Source: Heliocidaris tuberculata
Lineage: Eukaryota > Echinodermata > Echinoidea > Camarodonta > Echinometridae
DNA: 64,000 bases
Reading direction: 5' to 3'
Assembly (NCBI GenBank): GCA_025618425.1
Contig: CM046850.1
Coordinates: 29,663,347 to 29,727,346, forward strand
Part shown: positions 45,353 through 57,440 of the stretch, one piece after another
How positions within the stretch are numbered: the stretch's first letter is position 1
Layout of the letters: each line of letters opens with the position of its first letter
Position numbers and translations under genes: made by a program
Notes under the pieces: model-generated
The model's input: the letters and a program-made list of their open reading frames with translations, nothing else
What the model was told of the DNA's origin: nothing
The model's database searches: none

Positions 45353-45564
45353 GGATGCTCTTAGTTCAACGCCTTGTCTATCCGACGAGTTTGAATGAGA
45401 CTCTTCTTAAATTGATAGCACAAAGAAAAATTGAATCATTATATTCTGCAGCGGATCGTAAGGTAAGGCGAATTCGGAAATCTGACAAAAATGAGTGGAC
45501 AAACGATGACACTGAATACCCACTGACCAACTTGAATGACAATAGTGATGAAATTAACTTTTAA
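45353..45564 (+). CDS. Possible terminal coding exon (weak)
   Basis: A good splice acceptor (TCTGTTTTGTCCTTAG) ends at 45352. It is followed by about 70 open codons containing PTSLNETLLKLIAQRKIES and a charged tail (RKVRRIRKSDKNEW), ending at TAA 45562-45564. The composition looks protein-like rather than like a simple repeat, with mixed polar and hydrophobic residues and an acidic, Asn-rich C terminus. No family recognised, no partner exon is visible upstream in this window, and no AATAAA is close downstream. It could easily be chance in AT-rich DNA. Confidence 0.2.
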
Positions 45565-45856
45565 TTAATTAACATTTGCCCATTCCAGAGTTCTCAGGAC
45601 AAAATTGAATGAAAAAGTTGTTAAAATGGACTTAGGACATGTAGGATGACCTATATTTGACTCATTCATTTTTGTTTGTGTGTGTGTGCTTATTTTGAAA
45701 AAGTAGGATTCCTACTACGAATGGCAGGACATTATCTTTGCCGCTGAAAAACCTTTAGGTCTCTTTTGACATTCCATCAATCCTATTGCAGAGTGATAGA
45801 GTAAATTACCAAGAGGGGATAGAAATATCCTCAGAAATAGTGAGTACACTATCAAC

Positions 45857-46111
45857 CAGGGGTTGGCGCTACAGGGGGGGGGGCAGAGGGGGCGACCGCC
45901 CCCCCTATGATTTTTCAAGTAGTGAAAAAAAAAAAAGAAGAAAAGGAGGAAGAAAAGGGAAGAAAAGGGAAGAAAGAAGAAAGAGGAGTATTAAAAAGAG
46001 AGGTCTTAAACATATAACTCTATATTACCCCTATTATTTAATGGAGAAAAAATATGACGTCATCTTTAGGTCGTCTTGCCCCTCCTATCAAAATACCCTG
46101 GCGCCGCCCCT
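45857..46111. mobile_element. Short inverted-repeat element (CAGGGGNGGCGC ends)
   Basis: Left CAGGGGTTGGCGCTA and right TGGCGCCGCCCCTG are imperfect inverse complements. Inside lie a G-run and GGGGGCGACCGCCCCCCC palindrome and a long A/G-rich tract (45928-46000), then GCCCCTCCTATC. It resembles short dispersed GC-ended repeats in invertebrate genomes. Class unknown. Confidence 0.45.
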
Positions 46112-46742
46112 GCTATCAACATAGATTAAAAGATCGTCAGGGTTTGTTTTTTTGTACGGTCTGTAATCATGGTAATCGCGACATTATAAGTTTGATGTAA
46201 TTTACGGCAAATACAATAACAAGTATGATCTGTTCCATGATAGTCGTTTATGAACGTTTTGCCGATCCCATTATTGATACGGTACATTTTTTATTTTTAT
46301 TTTTTGCGTTTTTTGCGTTTTTTAAGTTAAGGTATAAAGTTATCTCTTAATTTCATCGGCTTACCTAAATAATTTATAGTCTGAGCAGCCCCCATCCCGT
46401 CCCCCCCCCCCCCCCCCCCCCCCCCCCGTTAGAGGACCCACGAATAATCAATAAACCTTCAGTTGGCGCTATACGGCACGAGGCGCTGCGCGGGTCTGCT
46501 TTCGCAGCACAGGCGCCTTCCCCCCCCCCCCCCTCATTTAGGGTGGGAGGCATAGGAGAGGGGGCCACCCCTCTTGTTTACAGGGTTTCTCGTTTGAATA
46601 TCATGGTTTTTTTTTTTTAATGTCTTTTTTGTTCCTTTGAGCAACGTTTTGATTAATTGATTCATGAAAATCCTCAGCGGAAGATATTAATATTTTTATC
46701 ACTTTCGCAGAAGTAAAACGGGGTTTTAATTTGGTTACATGT
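46112..46742. other. Low-copy DNA with C homopolymers
   Basis: A long C run at about 46401-46427 and C12 at about 46521-46532. GGCGCTATACGGCACGAGGC near 46466 is GC-rich. No gene supported. Confidence 0.4.
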
Positions 46743-47126
46743 CGTTTTCCCGAAGGTTCATGATTCCGAAGGTACGTTACTCCGACGGTTCGTAATTCCG
46801 AAAATGAAATAGGGTTCATAATTCCGAAAATAAAAAAGGGTTCTTAATTCCGAATGTTCGTAATTCCGAAAAGTTATATAGGGCTCTATTGCATTTTCGG
46901 AATTACGAACCTTCGGAATTATGAAGCCTTTTTCATTTTTGGAATTACGAACACTATTTCATTTTCGGAATTACGAACCGTACCGGAGTAATGCATCAAA
47001 TGTTCGGCATTATGAACCCTATTTCATTTTCGGAATTATGAACCCCCTGCTATGAGAAATTTGTGTTTCGGAATTACGAACTTTCGGAATTATGAACCTT
47101 CGGAAAAACGAACCTTCCGAAAAACG
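46743..47126. mobile_element. GGTTCGTAATTCCGAA element, copy 2
   Basis: Starts CGTTTTCCCGAAGGTTCATG and ends GAACCTTCCGAAAAACG, inverted ends like those of 17505-17813. The left half carries about six plus-strand variants of GGTTCGTAATTCCGAAAATG, and the right half about eight complements, CATTTTCGGAATTACGAACC. The switch is near 46885. The right-end wording GAACCCCCTGCTATGAGAAA then TTTGTGTTTCGG matches copy 1. The whole element can fold on itself at many registers. No open frame. Confidence 0.78.
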
Positions 47127-49821
47127 AGTACCCCTATGTTAATTTTTCTCCTGTACTTTGTAAATTCCCTCATCACTGTATTGCAAGATTTCCCCAAATT
47201 TATTACCTGCGATTCGACTTGTTAAAACGTCAATACAGAATGGTTAAGATATTCTGGTTAAAACGAAACTAATATGGAGCGGGACTGAGCAAAATATTGT
47301 GAGCGTGTTGTAAATCATTTCATATTTACAGTCGGTCATTCCCCCCCCCCCCCCCCCCTTTAAATGATTGCCATTCTATCATAATTTTATAGGACTGGCA
47401 CTTGTATTAGCCGTTCGAGCTTGTAAATTATAGAGTGCGTGAGGGGGAGGGGGAGGAGGGAACAATATCTCCTTGATCAGGTTGAAAGTGGATGGATTTA
47501 GACGAAGGTCATTTTTATTATACTCAGTATAGTGCTTCCTTCCCATTATCCTTGGTAAAATTAAATTTTTTTTTTTCATTTTTAAAACACTAAAAAAAAA
47601 AAAAAAAAAAAGGGAACAGAACAGAAAAACAAAAATTATATCATTAAAGAAAGTACGACAGCGTAGTCGAATTCTTAACATGCTAAAAAATTAAAAGCAA
47701 AGCTATCTGCAATAAAATCAAAATATTTTTTGTGTTTTAATGAAAAATCAAGATGAAATGAATAAAACAAAACGATATTTAAAAATTGAACTTATCGTTG
47801 ATTAGATCCCTTGATGCAAAGAACTACAAGTGGTCCATGCAAAATGTAACATGCCTCTCTCTTTAATCCTTTGACACCAAAGGTCATCATGTTTTTAGAA
47901 CACGCAATACGAGGAAATACAAATTTATGAATATAGCCTAGCAACGTCTCTCCAGACATGAACTATATTATTAAAGCATATCGATAAGCCGCCTTGACTA
48001 TATTATGTTAACGGTACCGCCCCACCTTCTTTTATATTTAGAGTAGATACTAAATCAATAGCAATTCACCTCGTTAATCAAGGTTATAGGTTCATAGTAC
48101 GAACGCTTTAGATTTTATCATCATGCAATGTGACTAGATGCTTTTATGCACCAGTATATACAATCCCTTTACAATAAAGCCACCGTTTGACGTAACGTAA
48201 TGCTATTCAACGAACAATTTTCCCCGTATAATTTCCTCATCACGATCGATTCGACAACGAAATTTAACCATTAAAAGCACTTCAAAAATTTCCTAATCTA
48301 TACCTGTGTTTGAGCAATATCATATTCTAAAGGACTGTGATATTTTTACGTTTTTATTTTGTGCGATTAATTCAGAATTCATGAACAAACGATCTCTTTC
48401 TTTTCCATTTTCTCCCTAAATTTCGCTCGTTCGATTCAGCACGTTGTTTCGCTGTATAAAACGTATACGAGGCCCGGGGAGACATGCGCTCTTGAGCTAG
48501 GCCACGTTTATTGAATTAAAGCTGGGTTCGTGTTAGAGATTATTGTTGTAGTTCGATACAATACCATTTGCGCTAGTACATTAACGACAATTGCATTTGC
48601 AGCCACAAAGGGGAGAAGGGATAACTTGTTTTGTAATAATTCAGTGAATTGTGAATGCAAAATGAACATAAACAAATAAAGATTACGTCAGTGTTATCGG
48701 CTTGCGGACGGAGATAACTTCTTACGCACGCAATATTATTCTATTTCATTATGAGAGTTTCAGATAGCTACTTTTTTGTGTGTAGAATTAATGGCGGATT
48801 TAGGGGGAAACGGGCTTGTTCCCTCTACCACTTTAAAATCGAATTGGCCTTTTATACACAACACAAGATTTGCCCCTAATTGTCGGAATTTGCCCTCACT
48901 CCTTTTTTTTTTTCTAACGGGATACTGAATCTGCCCCAAATACAATTGCCGAAGCCATCATTCAAAATATGTAATATTGGAATAGCCGCATAAGTATACA
49001 CCCACACACCAAACAAAACAATTCATAATAATATCGTACCATAATCAACTCAAAGAAGTATTATCACTTATAAAAAAAAAGAGTGCCGTTTTATGAATTA
49101 TAAAATATATAGCAAATTCACTTTATATGAATGCAATCCCCTCTCCCCAATCGGTATCTCCTGTAGTGGTTTCCGCGTTACTTGACTGACTAATACATCA
49201 TTTTTATTCAGTAACAAAATAAACAATGCTATGCAGCTATACAAGCATATCGGCGATGATTTGCAACAAAAACGTGTAGAAAGATTATTATTATTACTTT
49301 TATTATTGATTATTGATTTTGAAAAAAATAACAACAACAAACATCTGCACTTTTACAACTGCCGCAAAACCATTTTTTGCAATGTCATCTCGGTAGACAT
49401 GATAGAGCCTTTAAGATAATATGTTTACTACAATCTATTTTAACATGTTCATGGGGCGATAGTTCAGGGCCATGTGCAAATGATATCGCTATCAAACTAG
49501 CCGATTTTAATCTGTTCATTTCCCCCTGAAGACGTACATGGACGTACATTCAGTTTAATTTAAAGATAATATCATCAACACATTCGTTTTCATATCTAAT
49601 ATTTCTGATTTTGCAGATTTATTTAAATCATGATTCATCAGTTGATATATTGCTTCCTATCGCACATTAGGCATGACATGATCTTTAACTGTGTCCTCCG
49701 GTAATCACATGAAATGTTTTAAACGGATCGAATCAATGACGTCAACAGAAGGGATTGTTATTCAGTCATCATTTGTCACGCTATGTTACAATCATTACTC
49801 CAGAGACATTATAGGTTAAGA
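47127..49821. other. Low-copy AT-rich DNA, no gene supported
   Basis: C18 at about 47341-47358, A19 near 47593-47611 and C/T-rich stretches. TGGCGGATTTAGGGGG near 48791 is like the end of the element at 1208-1396, so part of 48790-48945 may be a decayed member. Otherwise nothing recognised. Confidence 0.4.
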
Positions 49822-49874
49822 CAGTGGAGTAGCTAAACGGGGCACAGGAGCATATGCCCACCCCAACCGAATAA

Positions 49875-49915
<41 letters not shown>

Positions 49916-50113
49916 GGAGAGAGAGAGAAGGAAATATGAAACGTGAAAAAAAAAAGATGGTACAACCCCTCACATACCTTTCCCTCACTCGATGATGCAT
50001 GTTCTCTCGCTTTGAATTTACTGAGTTATTCCGATGGCCTTTATCCCATGACACAAGTGCCGCCCCCCCCCCCCCCCTCCTCGCCCTCCATACCTTGACC
50101 GACTACGCCACTG
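49822..50113. mobile_element. 292-bp inverted-repeat element (CAGTGGAGTAGC ends)
   Basis: Left CAGTGGAGTAGCTAA and right CGACTACGCCACTG are inverse complements with two mismatches. It contains a (GA)n run and G12 (49878-49925) and a facing C15 run (about 50063-50077). The end motif GNGTAGC recalls 44333-44541. Class not determined. Confidence 0.6.
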
Positions 50114-50563
50114 GGCTAACCAATCCGATACCTCAGCAATGGAGTGGTGATGAGCGCCCTCCGTCAATTTCATGAGAGGATAATGATTTCGGAATATCAC
50201 AAGACCGCCATCAAAGACAGTTTTGAACCGATGTCAAAACCAATGAAAGCAAATTCATTTATAAACATAATATCATATATATATATTCATAAAATGCTAG
50301 CAAATATTGTAGCAAAGATGGGAAATAATTTTATTCATAAGAATGTTAAATCCTGATTGAATTGGGAAATAAAACTTTAATCGGCGGATTATGACGCTAG
50401 AGATGCTATTGCCGGTGGCATACAAGGCCATGTAAATCTGTGTCAGCGACTGACGCTTGACGTTCCTGTATGTCACAGTGATTTCGTACACCATTAAAAT
50501 AGAAAGAAAGAAAAAATCCAAAACAGAACAGTGCAAACATTGCGTTGAAACAATTATTGTCGT
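50114..50563. other. Low-copy AT-rich DNA
   Basis: No gene recognised. Confidence 0.4.
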
Positions 50564-50911
50564 AATTCATAGCCTTCCTTCACCCGCGTAGGTAATAACG
50601 CAATCAAAATGTCGCATCTTGGGCAATGGGCTTAAAGCCCGGCTCGTCATTTGCAGACGTAAGGACTGCGTCAGTGGCTTGTACGGTCTTTCGCTCGTCA
50701 TTAAGAGTGATATCGTTTTTTTATTTTAAAAAAAGTGAAAATTGCAGACAATACTTTTAATATCTGACGTATGGGCTGATTGCCTTCACAGGTTCGATTA
50801 GCGCAGGTACTGACGCAATCGAAATGACGCGTCTTGTGAACCATGCTTTGATTCTTAGCCTTCATTGACGTAGGTAATAACGCATTCAAATTGACGCATC
50901 GAGTGCAATGG
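50564..50911. mobile_element. AGCCCGGCTCA family, copy 2, with extra diverged right-end units
   Basis: 50636-50847 matches 43073-43292: AGCCCGGCTCGTCATTTGC, GACGTAAGGACTGCGTCAGT, GACGCAATCGAAATGACGC and GTGAACCATGCT. On each side lies a related segment of about 62 bp (50564-50629 and 50851-50911) with GTAGGTAATAACGCA and a GCAATGG end, each a diverged form of the element's own right end. The locus is thus either a tandem of partial copies or an element inserted into a relative. Confidence 0.65.
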
Positions 50912-51477
50912 CATAAGTTGGATTAAACTGGGCGTAGGACTGATAACTGGAAATAGAAATGTACAATGTTTAGAATTGTTTGATGTCTGCTGAACGCTAA
51001 ACATGTTAAAAGGTAAGTAGCCTACATCGCTCGATTCCTTTTCAGATGGTTAAAACTGAACGTCTTTTATGCAATCTAGTGGAGTAGGATGGGTCCATAT
51101 TTTGAGGGCACTGACATCTCTGAAGGGGCATTTTAAAAAGTTTTTATTATCATAATCTCTTGTACGGCGGGCAATAGAAGGCTTGCACAAAACACTATCT
51201 GTTCAAAATTAAATATGAAATCTAATAGAAAACGAGACATGATTTATATACAGACAAACCCTGCTATACATGGCGTCGATGAGGAAGAGTTAAATGAGAG
51301 ACACGATAGTTCACAGGGGCCGCTGTGGCGACGCCAGCATAGTACACGTGATTGTTGCGAGAAAACATGCAATAAATGTATAATCATGATGATCGACTGA
51401 CTAAGGATGATGTCGTGAATTTATGACTTGCATAGTCACTTCAGTTACCAATAAAGAGAGAAAAATATAATCAGGAT

Positions 51478-51479
<2 letters not shown>
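50912..51479. other. Low-copy DNA, no gene supported
   Basis: A plus-strand frame at 51215-51400 has mixed composition but no domain. Confidence 0.4.
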
Positions 51480-51517
<38 letters not shown>

Positions 51518-51715
51518 GGGAAGAGAGAGAGAGAGAGAGAGAGAGATGAGGGAGAGGGAAATAGATAGAGGAGAGAGGGGGGGGGGGTAGGGAGAGAGCC
51601 CGAGAATGAAGGGGAAAAGAGAAACAGGAAAAGACAGAAGATAATATTTTTTTTAATTGGCTTCAAAATGTTTGAAGGAGTGAGGGAGCGAGATGGGGAG
51701 AGGGTGAGAAAGAAG

Positions 51716-51746
<31 letters not shown>

Positions 51747-51748
51747 GG
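51480..51748. repeat. (GA)n purine-rich tract, two blocks
   Basis: GA repeats at about 51480-51594 (with a G9 run) and 51719-51748, separated by purine-rich DNA. A mirror-symmetric GA/TC tract can form intramolecular triplex DNA. Confidence 0.9.
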
Positions 51749-54700
51749 AGCACACGAAGGGATAAAGAGAAATATTAGGAAAAAACTAGAACAAAAACTG
51801 TAATAGGCTTCAAAAATTTTGCCCCGACATCTTCATCGCGGTTTGGATGAGATAGTACCTATTCTCTTGTCGATTTTTTTGCCGACCCCTTGGGTTTTAT
51901 GATAAGGCACTTTGCGGCGACATTGTTGCATCGCGATGCAGAGACAGAGATGGGAGATAAAATAGCTTTACGACGGTATACCTTTCATGTACCGCCGGTG
52001 ATGGGGGACGCACCGCTATCATGGCTATCGAGACACTATACGAATCAGCGAAAATATTCCATCGCAATTTGTGCGTGTGTTTGGGCATGTATGTGTGTCT
52101 GAGAGGATATGTGTTTTTAATGAAAGAAAGTCCGAGGCTTTTAATAATTTTTGTAGAACATTAAACTCTAAAGGCCTGCTTAAAGTATCTTTAGAGAGTC
52201 CTTCCCCGTCCCAGCCCGATCCCGCTCCCAGAAACATCGCATCATAACATGATGATAATGTAAAACAAACAAATTTTAAAATGTAAGATAGTGAAAGAAA
52301 CAATACATAACGTTTAGGCCATTTTACTTTTATAGGATTGTCTAGATTTGCTGATATTTTCTCCCGGACCAGCCTTCAAATTATAATCTTTCAAGGTATA
52401 CTTCTTCTAACTCTAATTAGTACAAAGCACCATTCTGAGTTGCAGGTGGATAATGACCCAAAAACAACCCCCCCCCAAAAAAAGTCTTTTAAAATATAAC
52501 ATGTTTAATAAGATATAACAAATAAAAACTCAGAGAATGATAAAGGCATGTAGGGAAAAATACGCGGAAGGAAGCATATTAGGAGAGAAATTTGTAGTAA
52601 CGAATATAGACCGAACAAAAAGTCGATTCTTTTGAAACTGTAAATCGAAAGCCATTAATCATGAGACGTAGCTGTCGAATGTGCTGTTAATGACAAAAAT
52701 GAAAACATGATCACCTCACAAACAAGACCATAAAATAAAAAGGATTGTTGATACAAATTCTTTACAATGCACACACTTCTAATGTTCTTATTCAACATGT
52801 TCAAAAATTATGCTGTTGTCTTGGAAGGCAAACTCTAAATTTCTCACAAGTACATGCTCACTGTTTAGCTTTAGTAATCATGAAGACTTGCGGGCGACTG
52901 CAGTTAGCCCCGTTCGGTGTATATACAATTGTGTTCGAGAAGTGATATTTGGCATTTAAAAGTCATATCTAAAGCTGGCATACTGTGCATAATCTATTCT
53001 GAAGTTGGCATTTTTAAGTCTACTTATTATCATGATTATTTCATTGTTAATCAAACGATTATCATGATTATATCCATATCAACTGATTTTTGTTTGTTTG
53101 TTTGTTCTATACGCTCTCAGTTACAAAAAAAGAACGTCAAGAACGAGTTGAAAAATTTGTTGTCATTGTCTCCAATTACATGAAAATTAATTGTGCAATA
53201 GCCACATACGGTTGTATTAAATTTGTTTTTGTTTTGTCTTTGAGACCATGGAAATAAAATGCACTTGAAAATAAACGTGCACAGAAACGTACAAGTGCAT
53301 TAGTTGTTACTTATTCACATATTACTATCCTTGTAAAATAACAACAACAGGAAGCGAAATGCAAAATGATAATAATTTGTTTATATAACATGGATGCCGT
53401 CATATATGTTATAATTATATAGTACAAAGGGTGGACTAAACAATGGCCATTAAGATAACACAGTTTCTATTCATAACGGAGCGATAACTGGAAGAAGTTT
53501 TAGTCTATTTTTTGAAATCTCGGCGTGCTGTAATCATAATGGAATAATTGTTTCCTGCTGCTGTACACCAAAATGAGTAAAATATGAACATAGAATTATG
53601 GATTCTGAAAACTTAAGAAGTCATATCAATTTTGATATATGAGAAATATGTATTCCTATCTGTATGTTAATTTTTAACTTATTCCACAAAAAAAAATTGT
53701 CACTGACGAAAATGTTATGAAGAGAGACTGAGCTCTATAAAATACTGATTTTGTCACGTTTGTGGTTTTTTTAATGCGAAGCATGATTTCTGAACGTGAT
53801 GTTAAGACAATTTGTAGACAGATTTCTATCCCAACCTACTTTTTTCCCTCGTTTTCTAAAAAGGAATATGGGTGAAGTCGGGTCAAGCACGTAGACGTAA
53901 CAAAAAACCGAAACAAAAATATAAATATCACATAGTCTTCTTTTCCTTGGTATAAATGTTTTCTTAAAGTTAAGTAATTTCTAAGAACTCAAACTCATGA
54001 GATCTTATTGTGATTTAAATGTTGTAATTTTTATGACCTCCTATCTTATCAAGAAGTCACAGCCCCTAAAATTTGCTAAAACATCCTGCTGATTCACATC
54101 CAAAAATGTAAACACAATTCTTATATACAGGGAGCAAAAATTCGAGGAAGCTAAGCATCCGAGTGAGGAAGGGTCTGGGAAAGTACATTATGAAGATTTT
54201 GCGTTTTACAGTACAAAGATTTACATTCTAGCGACGAACTTGGTAAAAGAAAAAAAAAATGTGCGATCGCGCGGCGACCGAGCAAGAAATTTTACCTTAT
54301 GTCGTTTGAATTTTGTGTTTTAAAGCAAATTTGATTATATTAGTATCTTATCTTAATATCAATATTTTGTGACAGTTTTCTAAACTTCGAGTGACTACTC
54401 CTTGAACAGGAAGAGCCACCCCCCCCCCTCCTTCCAAGAATTGCTGACTCTGCATTTCGTAGTATAAACCGTATGGAAATTTGTATTCTCTAGTTTTTCT
54501 ATATTCTATAACTACTATAATATCTATAACTATGCACTGGAATGTACCTACAGATACAATGTACATTTATGCGAGGGAATTCTCCAGCTGTTCCCCTCTA
54601 TTAAAACGACTCTGCCTTTCACTATGAATTGAGTTGAATTGAAATTCACATTAATTTCCCTCTGACAAAATACGATACAGTGTGTTTGACAATAGAAGTC

Positions 54701-55066
54701 AATAATTTTATTTCCAAAACGTAACAAAGAAGGAGGCGAGTACCCCCAAAAAGCGGAGCTAAGGTTGGGAATGCCTGGAAATAGATCTCACCTTCTGTGG
54801 GCCAACGTACTGTACACCAAGCGATGGGATAACAATAATATTTCCATGATTCAATAAACGTATCTAGGTCAAGTGATTAGATAAAAAAATTATGCCCATA
54901 TTTTTGGTTTTTCGTTAGCAGAGCAGTACACATACTGGCTATACGTTAATTCTGCGGTCGGGAATACTAATGACATTTACTAGCAATTCATTTTGAAAAG
55001 GATTATTGTTTCGGCTCGTTTTTCTTTTGCAGTCTTCTGCTTTTTCTTCCCCCAATATTCTTTTGC
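51749..55066. other. Low-copy DNA, no gene supported
   Basis: A GC-richer island at 51890-52060 carries overlapping frames on both strands (CGACGGTATACCTTTCATGT, then GTACCGCCGGTGATGG) with no recognised domain; it might be a conserved element. C-rich runs at 52469 and 54419. Otherwise ordinary AT-rich DNA. Confidence 0.4.
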
Positions 55067-55151
55067 CATGGTTCTTTTGATGATGATGATGATGATGATA
55101 ATGATAATAAAAATGATAATAAAAACAATAATGATAATGACAAAGAAAATG

Positions 55152-55190
<39 letters not shown>

Positions 55191-55484
55191 TAATAATAAT
55201 ATTAATAATAATGATAAAGATTACGATGATAATAATGATGATGATGATGATGAAGTTGATAATAATAATAAGAATAATAATAATAATGATAATTATAATA
55301 ATGATAATGATAATAATAACAATAAAAAAATAATATCAATAATGATGATGATAACAATGTTACTAATAATACATTTCTATCCTTAGTATTAGAACTGGTG
55401 TCATAAAAACTGATTACTAGTATTATCAATATCATTATCATTATTTGTAGTAGAAGTAGCAGTAACAGCAGCAACAGCGGTAGC

Positions 55485-55530
<46 letters not shown>

Positions 55531-55555
55531 TCATTATTATGATTATAGTTTTTAT
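55067..55555. repeat. Compound trinucleotide microsatellite region
   Basis: (GAT)n near 55076-55100, AAT-rich runs with AATGAT variants to about 55340, a unique gap at 55360-55430, then imperfect AGC/GTA units resolving to a pure (GTA)n at about 55486-55529. Poly-Leu/Tyr open frames are artefacts. Confidence 0.92.
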
Positions 55556-56127
55556 CATTATAAAAAAATTCTTATTTACTTGGTCTCGATTAATTATACT
55601 TTCAAAGCTTTATGTTTCTCATCACCTATTATCGTCTTTTGTAGCAGAACTGAATGCGATTAAATTTTGAGATGATAACTAAATTAGCCTAATTATATCG
55701 AAAATTAACTCCGACTGTTGTACTATCCTGCGCAACCATGCACGTCATTACTGATTCGATGTTCTACCAAACTGCCATCAAGTACGCATAGGTTATTACT
55801 GATAATAATACATCGACAAAGCACCGACACATTATTATTGACGTACATCGTTCACCGTACGTGGGATGTGGTTTACATTACCAATGTGTAAACATTTTGG
55901 AGGGACCGCAGTAGGGTAAACATTTTCTTATCTCGATGCTATTAAAAAAAGGTAGGAAGGAGCAAGGATAAAACAATATTTTGTATGATTTATGTTTAGG
56001 TCTGACGAAATTATTATAAGGACAGGAATAGAAAACAAAATTGGAAGGCTAGGTGTTTTAGGAATTAAAAAGGACTGGAAAATAATGGTCTTAACTATAA
56101 CAAGATGAATGCGACTGCGTCTCCTAG
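55556..56127. other. Low-copy AT-rich DNA
   Basis: No gene recognised. Confidence 0.4.
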
Positions 56128-56716
56128 ATGCCTCCGCCTAAATTCAGTTAAGTGGTTCATACTGTTCTTGAAATATTGTGAGAACTAAAATGAAATGCCT
56201 AAAATTACTTGTTAAATGACCTCTATGATCTTCGACCTTTGACCTGATTACCCCAAAAGCTAATCAATTTGTCTCACTATGATGATGCATACTAGAACCA
56301 AGTTTGAAGTTCATAAGTTCTTGAGATATAGCGTTAACATGGCTACAACCTGCAATTTCAGAATTGACCTCCATGACCTTTGACCTTTGATCCCCGTAAC
56401 CCGAAATCAAATCAGATCATCTTTCTATCATTATGGTGATATATATTGGTGCCAATTTTGAATTTAATGGCTCAAAATTGATGGTTATTGAGATTTCGCT
56501 TTAACAATGCTAAAACATGCAATTTCAGAATTTACCTCTATGACCTTTTGCCTTTGACCTACGTACCCCGAATCTATTCAGATCTTATTCCTTTGGTGGT
56601 ACATATACCTCAAATGGTTCTTAAGATATCTCGAAAACGAGAAAGCGGGACGGACGGACGAACGTACAACCCGAAAGCAGAATGCCTCCGGCACCACCTT
56701 CGGTGGGCGGAGGCAT
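56128..56716. mobile_element. ATGCCTCCGCC-ended element with internal TGACCTTTGACC repeats
   Basis: Ends ATGCCTCCGCCT and GGGCGGAGGCAT are terminal inverted repeats, with a second ATGCCTCCGGCACCACC block near 56683. Inside are three diverged units of about 140-170 bp, each with a TGACCTNNATGA-type segment followed by GACCTTTGACCT. The second has a perfect TGACCTTTGACCT (56374-56386), a DR1 nuclear-receptor site on the complement. The phrase GGGACGGACGGACGAACG (56647-56664) near the right end is typical of a widespread invertebrate repeat. No coding capacity. Confidence 0.7.
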
Positions 56717-57235
56717 AAAAATAGATAAGATAGCGAGATAGCAAGAATCTGACGTCATGCTGACGATAGGAAAAGAGAGAAAGAGAAAGGGGGGGGGGGT
56801 GTGCAAATGTCATCAAGGAAATATCAGAGTTACGTGAAGATTACGTGAAATGCCCGTTCATTCTTCCGCCTTAGTGAATATTGGTCTCATAATAAAGCAA
56901 ATAAAAAGGTTTGAGGCCTTTAAAAAAACAACAACAAACAAAAGCAAAAAAAAAGAAGAAAAAATAAGAAAAAAAAAGAAAGAAAAGAGAAAAGAAGAAA
57001 AGAAATATTAAAAATGTAAGACTAGATGAGTATATGTGAATAATGTGGAAATTAGCAGACAAAATATTACTTGTCGCTGTCTTTGCATTTTATTAAAGTT
57101 AAATTTTTATTCGTTGTTGTCATACTTTTTAGTAAGATCCTTTGCAATCTTGATTATAGTTTTGACAATTCTTGTACGACATATATGAACAATAGAAGAA
57201 AAAAAGAGGAAAAAGTATGCCCCCTCGCAACAGAA
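56717..57235. other. Low-copy DNA, purine-rich in part
   Basis: G11 near 56789 and an A/G-rich stretch at 56920-57010. No gene recognised. Confidence 0.4.
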
Positions 57236-57362
57236 AATCTATCTATCTATCTATTTATCTACCTATCTATCTACATTTCTATCTATCAATATATCTCTCT
57301 ATCTATCTGTCTATCTATCTATCTGTCTATCTATCTATCTATCTATCTGTCTATCTATCTAT

Positions 57363-57435
<73 letters not shown>
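57236..57435. repeat. (CTAT)n then (AT)n compound microsatellite
   Basis: About 128 bp of CTAT units with CTGT variants followed by about 70 bp of pure AT. The Tyr/Ile/Ser-rich frames across it are artefacts. Confidence 0.95.

Positions 57436-57440
<5 letters not shown>

Noticed and set aside
55202..55558. Leu/Tyr-rich minus-strand frame
   Set aside because: Translation of compound trinucleotide repeats.
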